Assembly: GCA_040756715.1 (NCBI GenBank)
Contig: JBFLYE010000201.1
Span: 1 to 6,598 of the forward strand
From: a bacterium
Lineage (GTDB): Bacteria > UBA9089 > UBA9088
DNA: 6,598 nucleotides
Direction: 5' to 3'
Positions within the stretch are counted from its first letter, which is position 1. The number at the start of each line of letters is the position of its first letter. Made by a program: the position numbers and the translations under genes. The notes below the pieces were generated by a model. It was given only the letters and a program-made list of their open reading frames with translations, was not told the DNA's origin and ran no database searches. Positions 1-6,395 of the stretch are shown piece by piece.

Positions 1-121
1 AGTTTTATAAAATTTTTTCCCTTTTAATTCAAAATTCAACATTCAAAATTCATAATTTTATAAAGTTTTCCTTAAGATTATCTAAACACATACATTTTGT
101 AAAGCGTTATGGAATTAACTA
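1..121 (-). mobile_element. MITE copy A, partial, cut by the window start
   Basis: This stretch is the exact reverse complement of 5525-5645, the first half of the complete MITE at 5525-5761 (position i pairs with 5646-i). All 121 bases match. The element tip, TAGTTAATTCC read on the minus strand, ends at 121 and is followed by TA at 122-123, the same TA that borders the complete copy. The match stops being meaningful there and fails at 125. The other half lies left of the window. The copy is inverted relative to the complete one. Perfect identity implies recent transposition or gene conversion. It carries no coding sequence. Confidence 0.85.
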
Positions 122-270
122 TAATAATTATACCCCTTCTTTAAAAATTTTTGCAAGGAAAAATTTCTACCTATTCGGGCAAAAATGAGCCATCCAGCGG
201 ACACAACTCCACACCCCTCACAAAACCTTGCCCCTTCTTCATTCTTTGTGCCACACTCTGGACAAAACAT
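115..270 (-). CDS. Short zinc-ribbon protein, 51 aa, probably truncated by a MITE
   Basis: The ORF begins at ATG 270 and reads MFCPECGTKN, with a second knuckle FCEGC. Cysteines 3, 6, 17 and 20 form the two CxxC pairs of the small zinc-ribbon domain found at the N-terminus of many bacterial proteins, where it binds one Zn ion. An in-frame TAG two codons upstream fixes the start. AAGGA lies about 11 nt before it. Residues 21-51 resemble nothing I recognise. The last codons run into MITE copy A, whose tip (TAGTTAA) supplies the TAA stop at 115-117, so the native C-terminus is probably lost. It lies 56 bp after the HEPN gene, same strand, and may be the last gene of that operon. The partner and function are unknown. 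It could be a functional mini-protein or a remnant. Confidence 0.6.
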   Translation of the reverse strand: MFCPECGTKNEEGARFCEGCGVVSAGWLIFARIGRNFSLQKFLKKGYNYYS

Positions 271-326
271 ATTCTAATGCTTCCTTATTTTTCTAAAATT
301 ATTACTTTCTGGATGCAAAGAAAATT

Positions 327-722
327 TTACCTGCTCATTCCCTTTAAACAATCCTTTACCCATTCCCTTATTTCTTCTGTCATATCCTTTGCCTTAATAG
401 CCGTTTCTTTATCATAATGGCTAGGCCAATGGACAGGATAACGGGTATCAATATAAAACTGATTAAGATAACGACAAGCCTCCTCTATTTCTTCTGTTAT
501 TTCTTCTTTTTCTCTACATATTTCTAATAATTCCAAAAGATTGTGAATGGCTCTAAATTCTAATTGATGAGCAATTATAAAGGCTTTGAGATATTTTTCA
601 GCCGATTGTTGGAAATGAAAGCAAACCTGAGAAAAATAGTCTGTATCTTTAAGGCTTATAGAGGCAAAGCCAAAATCCTCATCAGCCTTTTCTATCCATT
701 CTTCTACTATTTTATTTTTCAT
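327..722 (-). CDS. HEPN domain protein (COG2250 type), partner of the MNT gene
   Basis: This 131-aa all-helical protein has the marks of the small HEPN family: an N-terminal helix with EEWIEKADEDF, the signature CFHFQQSAEKYLKA (residues 34-47), a basic/histidine segment FRAIHNLLELL (56-66), and the YIDTRYP motif (90-96). HEPN proteins paired with MNT nucleotidyltransferases form toxin-antitoxin or related nucleotide-handling modules, and some HEPN members are RNases. I do not see an unambiguous catalytic Rx4-6H motif here, so RNase activity is uncertain. I chose ATG 722 over the ATG at 743: it is preceded by GGAAGG at a 6-nt spacing, and the longer version adds only seven residues lying inside the MNT gene. 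It overlaps the MNT stop by 11 bp, which implies translational coupling. Length is usual for the family. Stop is TAA. Confidence 0.88.
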   Translation of the reverse strand: MKNKIVEEWIEKADEDFGFASISLKDTDYFSQVCFHFQQSAEKYLKAFIIAHQLEFRAIHNLLELLEICREKEEITEEIEEACRYLNQFYIDTRYPVHWPSHYDKETAIKAKDMTEEIREWVKDCLKGMSR

Positions 723-1029
723 AAAGAACCTTCCCTTCTTCAAGAATACCTTTTATAAAAGGGTCTTTCAATTTTAGCCTCTCGGCTACCTCCTTTGGGG
801 TATAAACAATAAAATCCGTAGCAATTTTATACTTGATTAACCTATCAAGCTCATAGATACGTTCTCTACCTATATGAGGAGGATTTTCTTTAACAATAAA
901 AAGGTCAATGTCCCTTGGTTCTTCATCCCTTACCAAAGAGCCGAAAAGGATAATCTTTAGAGGGTTATATTTTTCTATGAGTTGCCCTACAATATTTTCA
1001 AGCTCTAAAGAAAATCTATCTCTTTCCAT
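712..1029 (-). CDS. MNT-type minimal nucleotidyltransferase, 105 aa
   Basis: A small DNA polymerase beta-superfamily nucleotidyltransferase. The catalytic signature is complete: GS at residues 30-31, then DID (D40, D42) in a segment reading LFGSLVRDEEPRDIDLF, and a third candidate acidic residue at D72 in TDFIVYTPKEV. MNT proteins transfer nucleotides or nucleoside monophosphates to a target; in several characterised MNT/HEPN pairs the MNT partner AMPylates and neutralises the HEPN toxin. Whether that holds here is inference. The ORF is open up to ATG 1101, but I start at ATG 1029 because family homology begins there and the extra 24 residues just re-read activase codons in another frame. ATG 1029 overlaps the activase stop by 14 bp and has no clear Shine-Dalgarno, so translation probably depends on coupling. 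The HEPN gene overlaps its own end by 11 bp. Confidence 0.88.
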   Translation of the reverse strand: MERDRFSLELENIVGQLIEKYNPLKIILFGSLVRDEEPRDIDLFIVKENPPHIGRERIYELDRLIKYKIATDFIVYTPKEVAERLKLKDPFIKGILEEGKVLYEK

Positions 1030-4000
1030 ATTGTTTTGCTTGATGGATGAATGCTTCAAGGCGCATATCGGTGTTGGCTGAGGAAAGTCCATCATAGGCA
1101 ATGGTTAATATAGGCAAGCCCTTGTTGTCTTCTGAGACAGATTTTAATATTGCCGTTGCAATGGTTCCTGGCATACAGGTAAAGGGTATGGTGTTGATTA
1201 TCCCGCAAAGCCCCTTCTTTACAAAGTCTACAGCTTTTCCAATGCTCATAATTGCCTCTCCCTCAAAGGAATGGTGAAGATAGGGCCTGGCAAATTCTAA
1301 TATCTCAGAGGTTGATGGTTCGCCGATTCCCCTTAGAAAATGATGCCAAGGATAAGAAAGCCTTGCCTCTTGTTTTACTTGATAGAGGTTCTTTATCGAG
1401 GTTTTGATAAAACAAGCATAATCATTGGTTAGTAATGAATGCATATTCCTTCTAAAATTCCTGTATAAAAACCATTCATTAACCGGAGCTGACCATACCT
1501 CTCCTCCCAATGCCTCAACCTTTTTGATAACATTTTCATTGGAAAATTTGTTTGCCCGGACAAAGAATTCACCTACCAGACCAATCACTGGCTTATCTTT
1601 CGGATAAACCGGAATCTTTGAGAATGCCTCTTTTGCTTCTTTCATTACTGGCAAAAGGTCTTTCTTTTGCTTGATTGCTTCACAAACCTTTTTTACATAC
1701 TCTTTATAAACCCCCTCAGTTATCCCTTTTTCCTTCTCATAAGGCCGCGTCTCATAAAGGGCTTTTTCCAATATATCAATTGCCACAATCCCTGCCCAGG
1801 CAAGCGGCTCAAAATCCTTACCAACCAAGCTTAAGTCCTTAAAAAAGTTCTTTGCCTGGTTTGGAGCATAGATAGGAACATCCTTATAGCCCAAAGAATC
1901 CAAGACAAACCTCTGAAGCATGGAATATTGCCCAAATCTGCAGGGACCAGATGAGCCTCCCATAAAGAATGCAGACTCCTTTGGATTAAAATCAGCTCGC
2001 TTGGTGAATTTTACCATATCCCCGGTGGTAACAATCGCCGGATAGCATTCTCTACCAAGCGTATATTTCCTTCCCCAATATAAGGTTTCTATATCTGACT
2101 CTGGCATAACCTCTGCATTTACACCACAAGCCTTAAATGCTGCCTCTAGGGCATAGGCATGGTCTGACATATAGGGGATGATGATTTTTCGCTTTGTTTT
2201 TTTCTCAATGGTTAATGTCTTTATCCTTCTTTCCTCTTCTATCTTCTTTTTCCTTGCATTTTCAATGGAATCAAGGAATGCCTCGCACCTTGTAATTGCC
2301 CCAACATCAGCCGAATGCTCATCAACCTCAATAATTAAATGTGGCTTTTCCTCCATCTTTTCCTTAAAGAATGAGACAATAAAGGAATCGGGTCCACAGC
2401 CATAGTTGGTAAGGTAAATAGGAAATAGCCGCTCATCTTTTCTTACCAATTCACAGGCGGCTAATATCTGTTGACCTGACCTCCAATACATATTTGGCCA
2501 ATCAACTGATGTATCCACGGTATCTAAAGGAAGAAAATCCATTGGTATACTTAAGACCCCCAAATCCCTTAATTTTCTGGGAAGCTCTAAGTTTAGCCCA
2601 CAATCATTTCCATTGTATGAGCGGGCAATTAGAACAATTGAGCGATTGTCTAATGATGATAATATCTCTTTTCCCCTTTCTTCTATCCTTTTTCTAAATT
2701 CGCTTTGGACATTATAGGCAATATTCAATGCCTTCTTTACCCTTTCTGGTGCAATCCCCAATGCCCTTCCCATTTCAAGCAATGGCTTTAGAAGACCCTT
2801 TTTCTCATAGCGCATCCTGATAACTGGCTGAAGGAGATTAACCCTATGCTCCTTGAAATTCATCGTTGAGGCAACTGTATAGGGAATGGATTGGACATAG
2901 GGGCAATGGTAGGATTCTGAGAAATAGGGAGATGTTTGTTTAAGGTTTATAATGGAGGGAAGAAATAGATAATCAACCCCAGCTTCAAGGAGGCTTAAGA
3001 TATGACCGTGGGTAAGCTTTATGGGAAAGCAGGTATCTACTGAAACGCCTTCAACGCCCTTATGAATAATGGTCTTATTTGTCTTTTCGGAAAAGATAAC
3101 ATTAAATCCCAATTCGCTAAAGAATGCCTTAAAGAAGGGAAAGAATTCATAGAAAAACAATGCCCTGGGAATCCCAATCTTTTTGCCACCCCCCTCTTTT
3201 TTATAAATATTTAAAAGCAGGTTTTCCCTCTCCTCAAACAAATCAGGTAGTTCTGACCCTTGACCCTTGACCCTTGACCCTTGACCCCTTTTTTCATATT
3301 TCTCACACCTTGCCCCATAAAATAAAGGTTCTTCGCCTTCTAACTTGACCTTTTTTATCTCGCAGGAATTTGGACACCCCTTGCATTCAAAGGAGGAAAG
3401 CTCATATTTTCTATTTTTTAAGTCAAACCCCTTAAATCTTGTTTTTTCTATATTGCTTTCTTTAGCAATTATGGCAACGCCGATTGCGCCAGTGACATCA
3501 TGGTTTTCGGGAACAAAAATTCTCTTTCCACAGACCTTTTCAAAGGCAGCAATAACCGCAAGGTTAGCTGCTGTTCCACCTTGAAAGAATATTTTATTTC
3601 CTACCTTTTTTTCACCGACAACCCTGTTTAGGTAATTGTGGACAATGGAATAGGCAAGCCCAGCTACAATGTCCTTTTTCTCTGCCTGCTTTTGCTGGTG
3701 GGAAACAATGTCTGTCTCCATAAATACCGTGCATCGCTCCCCTAAAGCAAGGGGTTGCTCTGATTGAAATGCCAGATTGGCAAATTCCTCTTTTATGTTT
3801 ATGCCAAGCCTCTCTGCCTGCTCCTCCAAGAATGAGCCAGTTCCTGCCGCACAGACCTTATTCATCTCAAAATCAACGATACAACCATTTTCTAAGGATA
3901 TATACTTTGAATCCTGACCACCTATCTCAAAGATTGTATCTACGCTTGGGTCTATATCATAGGCTGCCCTTGCCTGAGCGGTTATCTCATTCTTTACAAT

Positions 4001-5122
4001 ATCGCCTCCCACAAAATCGGCAATCATATACCTTCCTGAGCCGGTTGTCCCACAGCCACAAACCTCAACAAATTCACCAATTTCTTTTCCAATCTCATCC
4101 AGGCCTTGGCATACCGCTTCAATTGGTCTACTTGCTGTAGGTAGATACCTTCTTGCTAAAACCCTTTTGTCTTCGTCAATTGCCACAACATTGGTTGAGA
4201 CAGATCCGATGTCTATGCCAATATAAGTCGGGAGTCGGGAGTCGGAAGTCGGGAGTCGTAGATAGGTTTTTATTTTGTCTTTGTATTCGGAAATGGGAGC
4301 AATGAGGCTTAAGGGTTCAAGACCAATTTTTTCCTCTTCAATCTTAAAATCTTTTAATCTTTTAAGCTCTATCTTATTCTTTGCCAAAAGGGCTGCACCA
4401 ATTGCCCCCATTGTGGCAAAATGCTCTGGAATAATAATCTCAATCCCTAATACCTCTTTAAATGCCCTTTGCATTCCCTTATTTGCCGCAACCCCGCCCT
4501 GAAATGAAACAGGCGGATTTATGTTTTTCCCCTTTCCAATCACAGATTTAAAATTCCTGGCAAAGGCAAAGCATAAGCCAGCAATAATATCCTCAATTGG
4601 CGTGGCTTCTTGCTGGAGGTGAATCATATCGGTCTTGGCAAATACCGAGCACCTTCCGGCAATGCGTGGAGGTTTTTCTGATTTTAGGGAAGCTTCTGAA
4701 AATTCCTCAATGCTAAGATGCATCCTTGAAGCCTGCTGGTCTAAAAATGAGCCACAACCTGCCGCACAGATCGTATTGGTTGAGAAATCTAGGATTGAGC
4801 CATCATTAGAAAGGTTAATCAGCTTTGAGTCACTTCCTCCGATTTCTATTATCGTCCTTATTTCCTTGTTTAATTTAGAGGTTGCAGATGCCTGAACAAT
4901 TACCTCATTTACGGGAGATGTCCCAAAAAATTCGCAGATTCCCCTTGTCCCTGTTCCTGTCCAGCCAACCAATATATCATCGGGAAGGCTCTCTATCTTT
5001 TCAAGCAATAAAGGCAAAGGATTTCCCTTATGCCTAATGTAATAATCCTCAAGGATGTTATCATTCTCATCCAAAAGGGCTATTTTTAAGCTTATTGAGC
5101 CAATGTCAATACCGAGTTTCAT
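1016..5122 (-). CDS. Giant acyl-CoA dehydratase activase (tandem BcrA/BadF/HgdC domains fused to DUF2229 and HgdB-like regions)
   Basis: A 1368-aa cytosolic fusion of the COG1924-COG3580-COG3581 type. Family members use ATP hydrolysis to push an electron from a [4Fe-4S] cluster to a low-potential Fe-S acceptor, as in 2-hydroxyacyl-CoA dehydratases and benzoyl-CoA reductases. Domain 1 (about 1-250) and domain 2 (about 299-555) are ASKHA ATPases with phosphate loops GIDIGSIS (4-11) and GIDIGSVS (302-309). Each has the cluster cysteine pair: C119 with C158, and C424 with C464. A connector has C580, C583, C587 and C606. Residues about 647-900 look like DUF2229 (DTCFPIKLTHGH 696-707). The C-terminal half is HgdB-like, with cysteines in GCGPDSF (C909), GRECYP (C1026), GPCRFGQ (C1061) and CMPGT (C1317). 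Length is normal for this fusion. No Shine-Dalgarno is evident before ATG 5122. The substrate is unknown, and no separate dehydratase genes are present. Two linkers contain 7-bp tandem repeats. Confidence 0.93.
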   Translation of the reverse strand: MKLGIDIGSISLKIALLDENDNILEDYYIRHKGNPLPLLLEKIESLPDDILVGWTGTGTRGICEFFGTSPVNEVIVQASATSKLNKEIRTIIEIGGSDSKLINLSNDGSILDFSTNTICAAGCGSFLDQQASRMHLSIEEFSEASLKSEKPPRIAGRCSVFAKTDMIHLQQEATPIEDIIAGLCFAFARNFKSVIGKGKNINPPVSFQGGVAANKGMQRAFKEVLGIEIIIPEHFATMGAIGAALLAKNKIELKRLKDFKIEEEKIGLEPLSLIAPISEYKDKIKTYLRLPTSDSRLPTYIGIDIGSVSTNVVAIDEDKRVLARRYLPTASRPIEAVCQGLDEIGKEIGEFVEVCGCGTTGSGRYMIADFVGGDIVKNEITAQARAAYDIDPSVDTIFEIGGQDSKYISLENGCIVDFEMNKVCAAGTGSFLEEQAERLGINIKEEFANLAFQSEQPLALGERCTVFMETDIVSHQQKQAEKKDIVAGLAYSIVHNYLNRVVGEKKVGNKIFFQGGTAANLAVIAAFEKVCGKRIFVPENHDVTGAIGVAIIAKESNIEKTRFKGFDLKNRKYELSSFECKGCPNSCEIKKVKLEGEEPLFYGARCEKYEKRGQGSRVKGQGSELPDLFEERENLLLNIYKKEGGGKKIGIPRALFFYEFFPFFKAFFSELGFNVIFSEKTNKTIIHKGVEGVSVDTCFPIKLTHGHILSLLEAGVDYLFLPSIINLKQTSPYFSESYHCPYVQSIPYTVASTMNFKEHRVNLLQPVIRMRYEKKGLLKPLLEMGRALGIAPERVKKALNIAYNVQSEFRKRIEERGKEILSSLDNRSIVLIARSYNGNDCGLNLELPRKLRDLGVLSIPMDFLPLDTVDTSVDWPNMYWRSGQQILAACELVRKDERLFPIYLTNYGCGPDSFIVSFFKEKMEEKPHLIIEVDEHSADVGAITRCEAFLDSIENARKKKIEEERRIKTLTIEKKTKRKIIIPYMSDHAYALEAAFKACGVNAEVMPESDIETLYWGRKYTLGRECYPAIVTTGDMVKFTKRADFNPKESAFFMGGSSGPCRFGQYSMLQRFVLDSLGYKDVPIYAPNQAKNFFKDLSLVGKDFEPLAWAGIVAIDILEKALYETRPYEKEKGITEGVYKEYVKKVCEAIKQKKDLLPVMKEAKEAFSKIPVYPKDKPVIGLVGEFFVRANKFSNENVIKKVEALGGEVWSAPVNEWFLYRNFRRNMHSLLTNDYACFIKTSIKNLYQVKQEARLSYPWHHFLRGIGEPSTSEILEFARPYLHHSFEGEAIMSIGKAVDFVKKGLCGIINTIPFTCMPGTIATAILKSVSEDNKGLPILTIAYDGLSSANTDMRLEAFIHQAKQYGKR
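3254..3287 (-). repeat. Heptanucleotide tandem array, unit TGACCCT, about 4.9 copies, inside the activase gene
   Basis: Four exact TGACCCT units and a fifth lacking its last matching base run head to tail on the plus strand. In the activase frame they encode residues 612-623, a low-complexity stretch RGQGSRVKGQGS between the four-cysteine connector and the DUF2229 region. Because 7 is not a multiple of 3, gain or loss of a single unit would shift the frame; three units would add or remove seven residues. It looks like an intergenic-type repeat that expanded in a tolerant linker. Confidence 0.92.
4226..4258 (-). repeat. Heptanucleotide tandem array, unit AGTCGGG, about 4.7 copies, inside the activase gene
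   Basis: Units at 4226, 4233, 4240 (one G to A change), 4247 and a partial one at 4254. They encode residues 289-299 (LPTSDSRLPTY region), exactly the linker between the first and second ATPase modules: the second module's phosphate loop begins three residues later. The unit is unrelated to that at 3254-3287 but has the same 7-bp period. The one mismatched unit suggests it is somewhat older or selected against slippage. Confidence 0.92.
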
Positions 5123-5142
5123 GCTATTATGATATGTAATTT

Positions 5143-5164
5143 AACCCTTATTTGGCAAAGGGTT
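5143..5164 (-). other. Small inverted repeat in the activase leader
   Basis: AACCCTT (5143-5149) and AAGGGTT (5158-5164) can pair as a 7-bp stem with an 8-nt loop in the 46-bp gap between the small ORF (stop at 5169) and the activase start. No T-run follows it on the minus strand, so it does not look like an intrinsic terminator. It could be an mRNA structure or an operator half-site pair; the sequence does not say which. Confidence 0.35.
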
Positions 5165-5168
5165 TATC

Positions 5169-5369
5169 TTAAGGATATTTCACTTCCTCTTTCTTTTGCA
5201 AAAGAAGCCCAAAGGGTTTGGGTATCAATCTTTTATGCCATGTTATACGCAGTTTTGGCCCATCTATAGTTTCTTTATACAAATGAATTGTATCTTCAAC
5301 ATATTCATCAAATCTTTCTATCTCTTCAGAGACAAATCGAGCTTTTTGACCTATCTTATTAGCACTCAC
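5169..5369 (-). CDS. Hypothetical protein, 66 aa
   Basis: I do not recognise this protein. It begins at GTG 5369, overlapping the last 11 bp of the PIN toxin pseudogene, and ends with TAA. No internal methionine offers another start. A GAGGAG purine run lies about 13 nt upstream, rather far for a ribosome site. The product is charged and soluble, with no membrane segment or cysteine, and has a central acidic part (EEIERFDEYVED) followed by a basic tail (WHKRLIPKPFGLLLQKKEE). It could be the third gene of the toxin-antitoxin operon or a fragment of a larger gene. It is the nearest gene upstream of the activase, so transcripts from the 6486-6515 promoter could run through it into the activase. 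Confidence 0.45.
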   Translation of the reverse strand: MSANKIGQKARFVSEEIERFDEYVEDTIHLYKETIDGPKLRITWHKRLIPKPFGLLLQKKEEVKYP

Positions 5370-5524
5370 TTTCTTTTATTATCTCCTCATAAAGACTTTT
5401 ACTAATTCTAAAATCATTTGCTTTTAACTCATCTAATTTCATCCTTAAATCTATGGGAAAGCCTCTCTTTTTGGTAAGGGAGAGGATGCCTATTGTACCC
5501 ATAATATTAAACCCCATTGAGTTA

Positions 5525-5761
5525 TAGTTAATTCCATAACGCTTTACAAAATGTATGTGTTTAGATAATCTTAAGGAAAACTTTATAAAATTATGAATTT
5601 TGAATGTTGAATTTTGAATTAAAAGGGAAAAAATTTTATAAAACTTAAACCTTCAATTCAAAATTCAAAATTTAGAATTCAAAATTTCTTAAAAGGTGGA
5701 TGAATTTTTAACAGATAAACACAACCCTATCTATTTTTGCACTAAGTAATGGAAGATACTA
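5525..5761. mobile_element. Complete 237-bp MITE inserted in the PIN toxin gene
   Basis: Boundaries are fixed by the host gene: TA at 5523-5524 and 5762-5763 are the target duplication, and removing 5525-5763 restores the toxin frame exactly. The tips are imperfect inverted repeats, TAGT-N3-TTCCAT-N-AC at both ends, matching at 18 of the first 27 positions (5525-5551 against the complement of 5735-5761). The interior is AT-rich with heptad repeats and a 14-bp stem (5607-5620 with 5655-5668). There is no ORF, so it must be moved by a transposase encoded elsewhere. A TA duplication is the hallmark of IS630/Tc1-mariner transposases, which is my inference for the parent. A second copy lies at 1-121. 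Confidence 0.87.
5582..5684. repeat. AT-rich heptad-repeat core inside the MITE (copy 1)
   Basis: This 103-bp core recurs outside the MITE at 6396-6484 with only two base differences and a 14-bp indel. It contains runs of period 7 (ATTCAAA / TTTGAAT units). The arms TTGAATTTTGAATT (5607-5620) and its complement (5655-5668) form a perfect 14-bp stem around a 34-nt loop. Its presence both within and without the MITE tips suggests that it is a repeat in its own right, or that the second copy is a MITE fragment. Confidence 0.85.
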
Positions 5762-6088
5762 TAGCTATCTCTCTTCCCTTTTCTTCATCAAGTAAGATAT
5801 AGTCAGCTTCAATTTCATTAGCAAGAACTATAGACTCTGCCTCTCCTTCATCCAGACTACTTAGCATACCCATAACTGCTAATCTATCTTTTACAAACAA
5901 TCTCTCTATTCATCTGTTAGTAATGGCATTTTTGGTTTCATCAGAGCCAGGTTTGTCTTTTCCCTTCACTACTATATCTTGAAAAACAGCTTCTGGAATA
6001 TAGATTTTGCCAAAAAGCTCTTTTAAAATCCCAAATTGGTCAATCATACTTAAGGCTATAAGGGGTGAAGCATTGGATACTACCTTCA

Positions 6089-6382
6089 CTATTTTAAAAT
6101 CCCTATGTATTTATCTATAGATTTTTTATCCTGCTCCCAGTGTTCTCGGGTATAATCAAATGCAGGTATCCCATTTTTCCGCAATAGTTCTCTAAAATCA
6201 GCCTGACACATTCCTGCTAATTCTGCTGCCTTTCCAAGAGAAAAAACCTTCTTTTTAAAGAGATCTATGGCGGTTGCCTCTTTTAACTCCCGAGCTATCA
6301 TTTCTTTGGTTGAAAGCCCCATTACCTTCATTCCTAAATAGGAATTCTTTGGTATATGAACATCTACTTTAACTTCCTTCAT
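6089..6382 (-). CDS. UPF0175 family antitoxin, 97 aa
   Basis: A small UPF0175 (COG2886) protein, the predicted antitoxin of DUF3368 PIN toxins. The diagnostic part is VFSLGKAAELAGMCQADFRELLRKNGIP (residues 46-73 approx.), a helix-turn-helix-like segment with the conserved SLGKAAELAG core. The N-terminal 45 residues form the usual MKEVKVDVHIP start and helical LSTKEMIARELKEA part. Such proteins are thought to bind their own promoter and to neutralise the toxin; this is inferred from the family. GAGGG at 6390-6394 with a 7-nt spacer is a good ribosome site for ATG 6382. Its TAG stop shares a base with the toxin's GTG (TAGTG). Length is normal and the gene is intact, so it survives as an antitoxin without a working local toxin. 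Confidence 0.9.
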   Translation of the reverse strand: MKEVKVDVHIPKNSYLGMKVMGLSTKEMIARELKEATAIDLFKKKVFSLGKAAELAGMCQADFRELLRKNGIPAFDYTREHWEQDKKSIDKYIGILK

Positions 6383-6395
6383 TTTACAACCCTCT

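Larger units (their letters stand above)
5359..6089 (-). pseudogene. Disrupted PIN-domain toxin, DUF3368 family (nonsense codon plus MITE insertion)
   Basis: Starting at GTG 6089, inside the TAGTG that ends the antitoxin gene, the frame reads VKVVSNASPLIAL, the N-terminal strand of DUF3368 PIN proteins, then YIPEAVFQDIVV (residues 30-41). TGA at 5910-5912 (codon 60) interrupts it, at a place where relatives often have Trp. The same frame continues with LDEGEAESIVLA (79-90) and ADYILLDEEKGREIA (95-109), then is broken by the MITE at 5525-5761. After the MITE comes NSMGFNIMGTIGIL and the usual DUF3368 C-terminus, ending at TAA 5359. Deleting 239 bp (MITE plus one TA) leaves 492 bp, exactly 164 codons, the family's normal length. 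PIN proteins of this type are Mg-dependent RNases and the predicted toxins paired with UPF0175. As it stands, no complete toxin can be made. Confidence 0.9.

Noticed and set aside
151-417. Plus-strand ORF of 88 codons
   Set aside because: It runs antisense to the zinc-ribbon and HEPN genes, and its product has no recognisable features. The other plus-strand ORFs opposite the activase are rejected for the same reason.
1030-1101. Longer MNT start at ATG 1101 (24 extra residues)
   Set aside because: The added peptide lies wholly within activase codons and resembles no MNT N-terminus; ATG 1029 begins just where the family does.
3254-3287. CRISPR-like array
   Set aside because: Units are 7 bp and abut without spacers, so this is a simple tandem repeat. 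The same applies to 4226-4258.
5143-5164. Intrinsic terminator between the 66-aa ORF and the activase
   Set aside because: The stem is only 7 bp and no U-run follows in the minus-strand transcript.
5359-5517. ATG 5517 as the start of an independent 52-aa gene
   Set aside because: The sequence is the C-terminal third of a DUF3368 protein and joins in frame to the upstream part once the MITE is removed.
5910-5912. Selenocysteine codon at the TGA in the toxin
   Set aside because: Relatives have Trp, not Cys, near this position, no SECIS-like hairpin is evident after it, and the gene is otherwise broken.
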